Below, in pieces: positions 8,959 to 16,324 of a stretch of DNA of 64,000 nucleotides. The notes under the pieces are model-generated. The model was not told the origin of the DNA and made no database searches. It saw only the letters and a list, made by a program, of their open reading frames with translations. This DNA is from JBCDHN01 sp965224535 (GTDB lineage: Bacteria > Verrucomicrobiota > Verrucomicrobiia > Verrucomicrobiales > DEV007): assembly GCA_965224535.1 (NCBI GenBank), contig CBDCZR010000020.1:1-64000 (forward strand). The letters run 5' to 3'. Each line of letters begins with the position of its first letter. Position 1 is the stretch's first letter. Made by a program: the position numbers and the translations under genes.

Positions 8959-9423
8959 CTACCCGGTATTCTGCTGCGGCTTGCTGCGGCGCATTTTACC
9001 TGCGTTCCGCGCGAAATTTGCCTTGGACAGAGTGTCCTCACGCGGCCCGGCGGCAAATTGCGCGCGCGCCTTGGCGGAATGCGTCTTGGCGAGGATTAGC
9101 TGCTCCCAATCGACGATTAGCTGCTCCCAATTGACGATCAACTGCTCCCAATTGACGATCAACTGCTCCCAATCGACAATTGGCTGCTCCCAGTCGCCAA
9201 CTCTGGCGTTCTTTTTGCAACTTTGATCCTCCCAGTTGACGATTCTGGCCTTCTTTTTGCAGATTTGATCCTTCTTGGTGGCGACTCTGGCCTTCTTTTC
9301 GCCGATTTGCAGCTGCCCGTCGCCGATCGCAGGGTTGATGTCGGGCCTGCGGCAACCATGCGGAACTGAGTGGGAAGCGAAAAACTCCTTTGGAGCGAAA
9401 AATAGCTTATTCTTCCGGATATT
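8959..9423 (-). other. Open frame of heptad repeats, no start codon (possible gene remnant)
   Basis: 155 codons without a stop. From the upstream TGA (9424-9426) the frame encodes a lysine-rich part with KKxQICKKKARI-type repeats, then five WEQxIVN/D heptads, then a basic tail ending KPQQNTG. The seven-residue periodicity with alternating hydrophobic and charged positions suggests an amphipathic helix. No ATG/GTG/TTG gives a sensible start, but ATGAAATATCCGG lies one frame away at the upstream edge (9416-9428), so a frameshift could have removed the start. I do not recognise the family. Confidence 0.4.
9095..9199. repeat. Five tandem 21-bp units
   Basis: Units at 9095, 9116, 9137, 9158 and 9179 share the pattern ATYARCTGCTCCCAATYGACR. 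They abut without spacers, so this is a minisatellite and not a CRISPR array. Unit length is a multiple of three, and on the minus strand each unit encodes one WEQLIVN-type heptad. Confidence 0.9.
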
Positions 9424-9504
9424 TCATTAAACTTAACTAATCGTCCGCATCAACGCGCTTTCCTTTTCCTTTTGCCGCTCCGCAAAACGCGAAAACCCGG
9501 CATT

Positions 9505-9689
9505 TCTCGCTGGAAAGCCAGATTTTGGCTGGATTTAGCGCGAATGGCCGCCAATTCCGGCGCTTACGACCAAGCGCAATCCGCGGTGGAGAACGCCTTG
9601 CGCGAACGCCGACTTCTCATCCGCACCATCTGGAGAGCTTGCTGCTCCAACGCTCGATTAGCCTCCACCGCGCCCGAAGCGAGCGGTGA
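9505..9689 (+). pseudogene. Frameshifted duplicate of the C-terminus of the neighbouring 849-aa protein
   Basis: The frame reads RFWLDLARMAANSGAYDQAQ then SAVENAL, matching the end of the large minus-strand protein (RIWLDLARMAENSGKLVEAQ). After a frame change near 9600 the other frame continues HHLESLLLQRSISLHRARSER and stops at 9687-9689. This parallels the DLRYLECQQLQRSVRIRLARAQ end of the intact protein. The copy lies in opposite orientation 370 bp from the parent end. It has no start codon and is cut off on the left. Confidence 0.7.
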
Positions 9690-9697
9690 CTTCCAAA

Positions 9698-9988
9698 TCA
9701 ACTGGCGGCTGCCAAAGCATCGTCCCGATCCATCTCAATCGACTCCACGCGGTAACCGGCGCTCTCAACATCTTTGACAGCCGACGCGATGGCATCTTGA
9801 AGCGAATCGTGACGGCGGTCGAATTCCAACTCCACGCTGTGTCCCCGAATCCCGACAGCTGCATCATCACACCCGGCCTCACCCAAAACATCGGTCGCAT
9901 CCAAGAGTTCTCCTTTCGTGACTGGGTGGGAAAACTTACCGCGAATTTGAAGGCGGAATCGGTATTCAGTTTGTTGGGTCGCGTTCAT
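9698..9988 (-). CDS. Small conserved-looking hypothetical protein (96 aa)
   Basis: Starts at ATG (complement of 9986-9988). The sequence contains LLDATDVLGEAGCDDAAVGI and SLQDAIASAVKDVESAGYRV, a compact alpha/beta pattern with a likely ferredoxin-like fold (inference). I recall similar small proteins with an EAGCDDA motif encoded next to regulatory or toxin-like genes, but cannot name a family. No toxin partner is visible here; its neighbours are the duplicated fragment and the large protein. Good codon composition supports a real gene. Confidence 0.65.
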   Translation of the reverse strand: MNATQQTEYRFRLQIRGKFSHPVTKGELLDATDVLGEAGCDDAAVGIRGHSVELEFDRRHDSLQDAIASAVKDVESAGYRVESIEMDRDDALAAAS

Positions 9989-10058
9989 GTTGGAATCACG
10001 GTCGTCACCATCGTATCAACCCGGACAACGATCAACCTTTCGGCGTAGTTTTGCCAAA

Positions 10059-12608
10059 CTACTGCGCCCTCGCCAGCCGGATTCGAACGGAGCGCTGGAG
10101 TTGCTGGCATTCCAGGTAGCGTAGGTCCGGTTTTGGGGTGTCGGTTAGGGCGCGGGCGATGAGTTTTTGTGCTTCCACGAGTTTACCCGAGTTTTCCGCC
10201 ATCCGCGCTAAATCGAGCCAAATCCGGCCTTCGACGGAGTTTTCTTCGGCCCGAGCGGAGCCGATTTCGACGGCTTCGGCCGGGCTGAGAAATCCGTGGG
10301 CCACGGCGTTTTCGAAAAGGCGAGTCGGGTGGCGTCCGACTTTAACGTGGTCGCCCAGCAGCCGCTTCATGACTTGGCGGCGTTGTTTGGATGATTGGGT
10401 CCAGGAGGTGAGGATTGGGAAGATTTTGGTTGGGTAGTCTTCGATTTTGATGGGGCGTTCGTTGGCTTGGGGATTCGTTAGTTGCCAGGCCTGTCTCAGG
10501 CAGCGAGCTTGGTTCCGGAACCGGAGTCTCACCTGGTAGGGTAGCCGGTAGGTGGAGCGGTAGGGCTCTTCTTCGTAGAAGCCGAGCAACTCGAACATCG
10601 GCGCGAATTCTTCGCGCGAAGTGGCGGCGGCGCGGCTGTGGATGCCGTCCAAAATTTGGAGCCCCAGGTAGGCGCGGCGCAGCAATTCGTCTTCGTCGGG
10701 GCGCTCGTGTCGGAGAAGATTTTTCTCGATGCGGAAGCTTTGCAACACGTCGCGAATTTCGTCCGCGGTTCCGGTGAGGCCGAGTTTTCGCAGCCAACGT
10801 CCCTGCGCGCGATACATGAGGGGCAGCGAGTCGCGGACGTTGATGCCCCTTAGTGGTGAAATTTGCAGCCAAGTCGCCACCGTACCGGCCGGTTTGCGTA
10901 GGTGGTCGGTTAGGATTTCAGCGGTCTCCGGGCTCACGGGCAAAGCATCGAAAATCAGGTTTCTCGCCCGCCGGAAGGCCGGGCTCGCCGTGGAATCGAG
11001 AGAAACCCAGGTTTCCGCCAATTTTTCGGCGCCGGGCAGGTTTTGCGCCTCGCCGAAGGCGGTTTGCCGGGCCCAGAGCCGCAGCGTTAGTTGCAATTCC
11101 GGGTCTTCCAGCTCGTCGGCTTGTTGCAATGCTAGGGCGGTCACTTCGGCGGGGATTTTCCGGTGATCTCGCAACTGAATGGAAAGCGCGCGGAGGACGC
11201 GTATCCACTCGTGAGGAGTTTTCGTGACCACGGCGTGAATCTGCACGTTGCGTGGATGGAGAGTTCGGGCTAACTCGCCAATCTCGATGCCTCGGACAGC
11301 GACGAAGTCCCTAACGGCGCGATTTTTCAGCGAATCCGGGTTTTGCGCGACCAAATCCCGCGTAGCCTGGATGTAGGCCGGGTGGCTGGGATAGGGCTGC
11401 CCAATGCAGCGGGCCAGTAGCCGCTCGCGGAATACCGCCGGTTGGCTGGAATCGGAAATCCAGGCCGCAAAATGGCCCTTTTCGTTCCAATCGTCGAAAT
11501 CCAGCGCAAGTTGCAGCATTTCCGTGGCTGCGCCGGATTTTGGCTGTGTTTTGAGCCATTGCCGGACGGAATCGCGGAATTCCACGGTTCGCTGCTCCAA
11601 GCCTTCGGCAAGGCTTAGGATTAACGGCAGGTTCGGCGTCGTTTCGCCAAAACGCGCGTCGAGGTAGCCAATTTCCGCCTCCAACTCCCCGACCGATTTC
11701 CAGCGCAGCCCGCGAAACTCCTCGCTCGTGCCCAAGGGGGCGGTGTCCCGGCCGCTGCCGACAAAAATCGCGCTTTCATCGCCCGTGCCGGCCAGAAGCG
11801 GGAGCAACGTCAACGGCGCCACGTCTCGAAGGACCGCTTGCACGCGTTCAGCGCCTTCTTCGCCGTGCAATTCCCGCAACGCCGCGATCGTCTCCTCAGG
11901 CGCCTGATGAAATCGTCCCGCCACCGCGTAGACCCTAACATCGTCCCAACTCCGCACGGCGCCGAAACGCGGCGAGTCCTCGTCCGCCTTGGTTGCGGCA
12001 TCTGCCAGCCGTTCGATCCAGGCCAAATTTCCCGCGGAAGCTTGCTGGCTGATGAGCCGGGTGGTTACGAGCCTGTGGCGCCCGCCTAGCATGGCGACAA
12101 TTTGCTCGATTTTCGGCGCAGTGTTCTCCGTGCTCCAAACGCGCTGGTACGCCTCCCAATTTTTGTAAAGCGCCCCGGTCACAAGTTCCCGAATTTCCGC
12201 GTCGCGAAACGTTGTCGCCTTGAACCAATCGGCCAGCTTCAGGAGCCGCTGGATTTCGCTGGATTTCGGCGGCGCCGCACGACTGGCGTCATCCAGGCGG
12301 TAAAACCAAAACGCGGCCAGGCAGGCCAGTTCCGGGTCTTCGAACGACGCGAGCAATTTTTCGACCGGACCGTCCAATGCATCGCTCCACCGGCCGTAGA
12401 CTCGCAAATCCTTCCCCTTCAGCTCGAAAAGTTTCCGCGCTGAGGCCAGATTTCCGCTTAAAACCAGCCGTACCGGCAATTCGGAGTCGATGCTCGCGCC
12501 TTTCTCGACTTCGCGCGTCATGCGGGGCACGTCGCCTAACATGGCGCAAAGTTCCATAAACCCGTCAAAGTCGTCGTCCTCATCCGGTTCGCCGCGTTGC
12601 AAAATCAT
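10059..12608 (-). CDS. Large alpha-helical hypothetical protein (at least 849 aa)
   Basis: Long, helix-rich product with repeated Leu/Ala/Arg patterns resembling TPR-like solenoids, including a last unit IWLDLARMAENSGKLVEAQKL. No signal peptide and no catalytic motif. The annotated ATG (12606-12608) is probably not the true start: the same frame stays open upstream to about 12761 and reads convincingly (RIVLTAHAFRDGVIDLDDLN and SLRRFCESWEQPGW) but offers no ATG/GTG/TTG before an in-frame TAA. Either an unusual start is used or the 5' end has suffered a frameshift. A broken inverted copy of its C-terminus lies at 9505-9689. Confidence 0.65.
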   Translation of the reverse strand: MILQRGEPDEDDDFDGFMELCAMLGDVPRMTREVEKGASIDSELPVRLVLSGNLASARKLFELKGKDLRVYGRWSDALDGPVEKLLASFEDPELACLAAFWFYRLDDASRAAPPKSSEIQRLLKLADWFKATTFRDAEIRELVTGALYKNWEAYQRVWSTENTAPKIEQIVAMLGGRHRLVTTRLISQQASAGNLAWIERLADAATKADEDSPRFGAVRSWDDVRVYAVAGRFHQAPEETIAALRELHGEEGAERVQAVLRDVAPLTLLPLLAGTGDESAIFVGSGRDTAPLGTSEEFRGLRWKSVGELEAEIGYLDARFGETTPNLPLILSLAEGLEQRTVEFRDSVRQWLKTQPKSGAATEMLQLALDFDDWNEKGHFAAWISDSSQPAVFRERLLARCIGQPYPSHPAYIQATRDLVAQNPDSLKNRAVRDFVAVRGIEIGELARTLHPRNVQIHAVVTKTPHEWIRVLRALSIQLRDHRKIPAEVTALALQQADELEDPELQLTLRLWARQTAFGEAQNLPGAEKLAETWVSLDSTASPAFRRARNLIFDALPVSPETAEILTDHLRKPAGTVATWLQISPLRGINVRDSLPLMYRAQGRWLRKLGLTGTADEIRDVLQSFRIEKNLLRHERPDEDELLRRAYLGLQILDGIHSRAAATSREEFAPMFELLGFYEEEPYRSTYRLPYQVRLRFRNQARCLRQAWQLTNPQANERPIKIEDYPTKIFPILTSWTQSSKQRRQVMKRLLGDHVKVGRHPTRLFENAVAHGFLSPAEAVEIGSARAEENSVEGRIWLDLARMAENSGKLVEAQKLIARALTDTPKPDLRYLECQQLQRSVRIRLARAQ

Positions 12609-13073
12609 GGCGTGCAGTTCCTTGGCCTTCGCGTCCCAGCCGGGTTGCTCCCACGACTCACAAAATCGGCGCAGGCTGCCGTTCAGATCGTCCAGGTCGA
12701 TGACTCCATCCCGAAACGCGTGGGCGGTGAGGACGATTCGTGAGGTTTTGGCAGATTTACATTAAAACCGTTTGACTATTGAAAGATTAGCGAGGAAAGG
12801 GAAATATTTGCGCGCGTTGTGAAGTAAGCGGTACCCTTGACACCATTGCCTCCCCCCCCTTATTCTCACCAAATATGCCCAGTTTGGCCATTTCCGCCAA
12901 TTCAAACCCCCGTGATCCCCGAATTTGAATCCCAAAAGTACGTCGGAGGGTAAGGCAAAATCTTTGCTCGTAATGAGTCAACAAGAAAATCCAATTACTC
13001 AAGAGGGCCTTAAAAAGAAGCGCGCATTTGGTAAAGCAATAGTGGCAAAGGAAGAGGGAGGTGAGCCACTTTC

Positions 13074-13111
13074 AGAGACAGAAACACTATTTAGAGACAG
13101 AAACACTATTT
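13074..13111. repeat. Perfect 19-bp tandem duplication causing a frameshift
   Basis: AGAGACAGAAACACTATTT occurs at 13074-13092 and again at 13093-13111 without a mismatch. Nineteen bases shift the frame by one, so the host frame terminates out of register. Perfect identity implies a recent event. Confidence 0.93.
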
Positions 13112-13365
13112 GCTGTGCTGTCAAATTTCGAAGGGCAAGTGGGCAACGCTGGAGTTGTTAGTTACTTAGTATGGGGTTCACCAGCAGAATTCGAACGGCT
13201 GATCGATGGGGTGGAACAGATCGAACAGGAGAGTTTAAGCAAATTGATGGCCCAGGTGTTGAAAGACATTTATCCGAACGGTGTGCCGGAGGATTGGCTG
13301 GAAAGGGATAGGCATACAGACGAATTTGACCTAGACAAAGTTGATTCGATAGAGGCGCTACACAA

Positions 13366-13373
13366 GAAATATT
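13366..13373. repeat. 8-bp target-site duplication (left copy)
   Basis: GAAATATT directly precedes the left terminal inverted repeat of the insertion sequence. The identical octamer stands at 14793-14800 directly after the right repeat. Confidence 0.93.
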
Positions 13374-14792
13374 CTGACTCTGCTGGATTCAGGGGTAGCG
13401 GACTCCCCGCAGCGATGAGGCGACTCGAAAGTTTTCCAGCCAGTTTTTTCGGTAGCGTTTCTTGGTGAGGCGTTCGGCAGGGCACTGGACACCGTGGAGC
13501 TTCGCCGCCCGCGGATTCCAAGGCGCGAAGTTTTGAAGATGAGCCCACGCCCGGATGATCAGGTTGGAACTCTCGCAGTGGCCGTGTAGATATCGCATCG
13601 CAAAGAGCCGGCGATCGAGCGAACCCATCTCTCGGTCGAGCGCTGTGCTGACTCGATGTCCTTGCTCGCGATCATAGTAAGCTTCATAGCCTTGGAGCTT
13701 GTTTTCATTGGCTTTGTTCAACTTCGTGCTCACGGGTTCGGGAATCCGATCATGGTTGTCCGTGCACCATTGCATGAGAGTCTTCCACCTCTGGGAGAAG
13801 GCTTGCTTGGTAGGGGCGCCATAAGCGTCCCAAAGTTGGTCGGCGATCTCACCGAATATCTCCGCGTGTTTCTTTTTGGCTCTGTCACGTATGGAGATAT
13901 ACAGATGTAAGAAGCAGGTGATCAGGATGACACTTGCGCCAAAAACCATTCGAAGTGCGGCTGAGGTGGCGGCGAAGCCATCTACATTAATGGAACGGAT
14001 TTGATGGTCCGGATTGGTGCGGGCAGTCTCGTCGGCAAAGACTTGGTAGCCTATTGCAAGCGATTGAGCATCAGCTCCTTCACACAGTTCGGCTCCAAGA
14101 ACACATCCTCCTCCTACCGTGGTGGTGATATAGGCCTTTTCGCCAAGGTGCTTGGTATGTTTTTCGTCGCAACATACGTCTTCAGGCAACTCACCTTTGG
14201 GACCGTGCAATGCTCCAACGATGCTGGTTTTTCCCATGCGCCGTTCGACTCGATAGTAATAGTTGGCGTCTCTTGGATAGATCATGGCTAAAGCCCAGTA
14301 GGGAACGTTGAATTTGCGCAAAAACATTGGATCGGCAACGTCCTCAGTCTTGCCGCACATATGTGGCAGGATGTCACAAGGCAAGACTCGGTAGTTGTGA
14401 GCGGCGTCGCCAAAACTAACCTTTATCCTGCGAATGCGGAGGCCCATTTTGGCCGAATCAATGATATCCTTGAGTTGGTAACCGTCTTCAAACTCAGGCG
14501 GAAAACACTCCGGGTGAGATTGGTAACACTCTTCGAGCAATTGATGGAAGTCATCAGGCTTAACCGAGCGGCGTTGGTATTCTTCTAGAGAAATAGGGAG
14601 AACGATTTCGTTTGAACCGGGCTCTCTCCGAGTGTTGGATGATGATTGGGGCTGCTGCGGTTGATTGGCGTTATTTTGCATATGTCAGGATACCGTAGTG
14701 GCCCTCTTTGTGCCAGCGGAATTCCAACAAATATTGATTATATAATAATTATAAATATCGAGATTGCCGTACCCTGAATCCGGTAGAGTCAG
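13374..14792 (-). mobile_element. Complete insertion sequence, 1,419 bp, with ~24-bp inverted ends and 8-bp target duplication
   Basis: Left end CTGACTCTGCTGGATTCAGG (13374 on) matches the reverse complement of the right end, CTGACTCTACCGGATTCAGG (from 14792 inward), with two differences in 20 bases and further similarity beyond. It is flanked by GAAATATT on both sides. It carries one minus-strand gene filling most of its length. Size, single ORF and 8-bp duplication fit the ISH6 or IS256-like (MULE-type) range; family assignment is inference. It sits inside the broken gene of 12973-14877, and identical target copies indicate a fairly recent insertion. Confidence 0.93.
13389..14681 (-). CDS. 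DDE-type transposase of the insertion sequence (430 aa)
   Basis: Single gene of the element. Likely acidic catalytic positions lie in EDVCCDEKHTKHLGEKAY (first Asp) and SINVDGFAATSAALRMVFG (second Asp). The second is followed by the ITCFLHLYISIRDRAKKKH segment typical of MULE/IS256-like enzymes. The C-terminus, HGHCESSNLIIRAWAHLQNF and PAERLTKKRYRKNWLENF, resembles transposases I remember annotated in cyanobacteria and Planctomycetes. The N-terminus is Gln/Asn-rich. It stops 15 bp inside one end of the element and appears intact. Confidence 0.8.
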   Translation of the reverse strand: MQNNANQPQQPQSSSNTRREPGSNEIVLPISLEEYQRRSVKPDDFHQLLEECYQSHPECFPPEFEDGYQLKDIIDSAKMGLRIRRIKVSFGDAAHNYRVLPCDILPHMCGKTEDVADPMFLRKFNVPYWALAMIYPRDANYYYRVERRMGKTSIVGALHGPKGELPEDVCCDEKHTKHLGEKAYITTTVGGGCVLGAELCEGADAQSLAIGYQVFADETARTNPDHQIRSINVDGFAATSAALRMVFGASVILITCFLHLYISIRDRAKKKHAEIFGEIADQLWDAYGAPTKQAFSQRWKTLMQWCTDNHDRIPEPVSTKLNKANENKLQGYEAYYDREQGHRVSTALDREMGSLDRRLFAMRYLHGHCESSNLIIRAWAHLQNFAPWNPRAAKLHGVQCPAERLTKKRYRKNWLENFRVASSLRGVRYP

Positions 14793-14995
14793 GAAATATT
14801 ATCAGTTATCCGAAGAAATATCTGTTAAGTTGATAGAAATAGCGAGTGCTGAAGCAGAACTAAAAAGCGCGAAATGAGCACACCGGACTGCAAACGGTGG
14901 CCACCGGCGTGATCGAACGAGCCGCCAACGAAGCTTGAGCCCGCCGCTTCGCCTGGTGAAAAATCGCGGGCCCCGGCGCCGTGTCCCGATCTGGC

Positions 14996-16324
14996 ATGCT
15001 CGATTTCCTGACCGCAACCTCCGCGCGCCGCTGCGATGGCCTCTCCCGGCGGCGTTTCCTCAGCGTCGGCTCGCTCCCGTTTTTCGGGATGTCGCTGCCT
15101 GCGGCACTGCGCGCGGCAGAGGACTCGCCCCGGGCCAAAAGCTGCATTTTGCTTTGGCTCGACGGCGGAATCAGCACGATCGACACCTTCGACATGAAAC
15201 CGCAGGCGCCGGCGGAAATTCGTGGCGAATTCAAGCCGATTCCGACGAATTTGCCCGGCGTCCAGGTTTGCGAGCACTTGCCGAAAACGGCGCGGGTGAT
15301 GGACAAAATTTGCCAACTGCGCACCATCGTTCACGCCGGTTCGCAGCACGCCGAGGCCTGCCACCAAATGCTAACCGGCTGGCCGCAGATTCCCGATCCC
15401 AACGCCAATCCGGTCGGCGCGACGATTCATCCGTGCCTGGGGTCGGTCGTCTCCGAGCAGCAGGGCTGGCGTGGCGGATTGCCGCCGTTCGTGCAGATGT
15501 GCGGCGGGATTAAGTATCACCACGCGGGTTTCCTGGGTTCGGCCTACGACGCGCTGCGCATTGATGCCGATCCAAACGCGGCTGAGTTTAAGGTGGACAA
15601 CGTCGGCCTACCTTCCGGGTTAAGCCGCGAACGGCTCGACCGGCGCCGCACGATGCTGGAGGCCATCGACGACCTTCAGCGTATTACCGACCGCAACGCA
15701 GGCGACGTCTACGACCGCAACCAATTCTACGCCCAAGCCTACGATCTCATCACCGCGCCCGCGGCTAAGGAGGCGTTTCGAATCGACCAGGAACCGGATA
15801 AATTGCGCGATACCTACGGCCGGTTCAAGGAAGGCCAGGCCACGCTGTTGGCGCGGCGATTGGTCGAGCGCGGCGTGCGATTCGTGACCGTGCAGTTCAA
15901 TGGCTACGACACCCACGACAAAAATTTCATCGAGCTGAAGCGCGACCTGCTTCCGAAGCTGGACGTGGCCTACTCCGCCCTGCTGACCGACCTGGAGGTG
16001 CGCGGGATGCTGGACGAGACCCTGGTGCTCTGCCTGGGCGAGTTTGGCCGGACGTCCAAGGTCAACGGCGCGGCGGGGCGCGATCACTACCCCAAGGTGA
16101 ACAACATCAACGTTAGCGGCGCCGGCGTGCGCATGGGCGAGATCATCGGCGAGACCGACGCGCACTGCGCCAACGTCGTCGGCCGCTCCCACACCTCGCA
16201 CGATTTTGCGGCGACGGTCTACGATTTGCTGGGCATCAATCACGCCAAGGAATATCGCGCCAAGGACGGCCGGCCCATCCTGACGACCGACAACGGTAAG
16301 CCGATTCGCGAGATTTATGCGTAA
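14996..16324 (+). CDS. DUF1501 family secreted protein (Tat signal)
   Basis: 442 aa from ATG 14996 (GTG at 14981 is an alternative). The N-terminus carries a twin-arginine type signal, LSRRRFLSVGSLPFFG. The body has the hallmarks of DUF1501, an alkaline-phosphatase/sulfatase-like superfamily member: SCILLWLDGGISTIDTFD, SQHAEACHQMLTGW, TVQFNGYDTHDKN, LCLGEFGRTSKVNGAAGRDH and SHTSHDFAATVYDLLG. Possible metal ligands lie among these Asp/His residues. It overlaps the next gene by 8 bp, so both form one unit. DUF1501 genes usually accompany DUF1549/DUF1553 genes; here that partner lies 8 kb away. Confidence 0.9.
   Translation: MLDFLTATSARRCDGLSRRRFLSVGSLPFFGMSLPAALRAAEDSPRAKSCILLWLDGGISTIDTFDMKPQAPAEIRGEFKPIPTNLPGVQVCEHLPKTARVMDKICQLRTIVHAGSQHAEACHQMLTGWPQIPDPNANPVGATIHPCLGSVVSEQQGWRGGLPPFVQMCGGIKYHHAGFLGSAYDALRIDADPNAAEFKVDNVGLPSGLSRERLDRRRTMLEAIDDLQRITDRNAGDVYDRNQFYAQAYDLITAPAAKEAFRIDQEPDKLRDTYGRFKEGQATLLARRLVERGVRFVTVQFNGYDTHDKNFIELKRDLLPKLDVAYSALLTDLEVRGMLDETLVLCLGEFGRTSKVNGAAGRDHYPKVNNINVSGAGVRMGEIIGETDAHCANVVGRSHTSHDFAATVYDLLGINHAKEYRAKDGRPILTTDNGKPIREIYA

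Larger units (their letters stand above)
12973..14877 (+). pseudogene. Gene broken by a 19-bp duplication and an IS; possible DUF4375-like protein
   Basis: Removing one copy of the 19-bp duplication (13074-13111), and the insertion sequence plus one 8-bp target copy (13374-14800), restores a single frame. It runs from ATG 12973 (MSQQENPITQEGLKKKRAFG) through SETETLFAVLSNFEGQVGNA and DSIEALHKKYYQLSEEISV to TGA 14875-14877, about 155 aa. The FEGQVGNAGVVSYLVWGSPA stretch loosely recalls DUF4375/DMP19 proteins; this is weak. The gene is clearly AT-richer than its surroundings, consistent with recent acquisition. An ATG at 12925 is an alternative start. Confidence 0.8.

Noticed and set aside
9095..9199. 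Possible CRISPR array
   Set aside because: The 21-bp units abut directly without unique spacers, and no cas gene is in the window.
8660..9226. Plus-strand frame of 188 codons with ISCSQLTIN repeats
   Set aside because: It is the antisense reading of the minisatellite plus unrelated low-quality sequence; no start context or domain.
14878..14995. Short tail-like frame (LQTVATGVIERAANEA then stop) before the DUF1501 gene
   Set aside because: Only about 20 codons, no identifiable family; it could be the end of a lost gene but cannot be supported.
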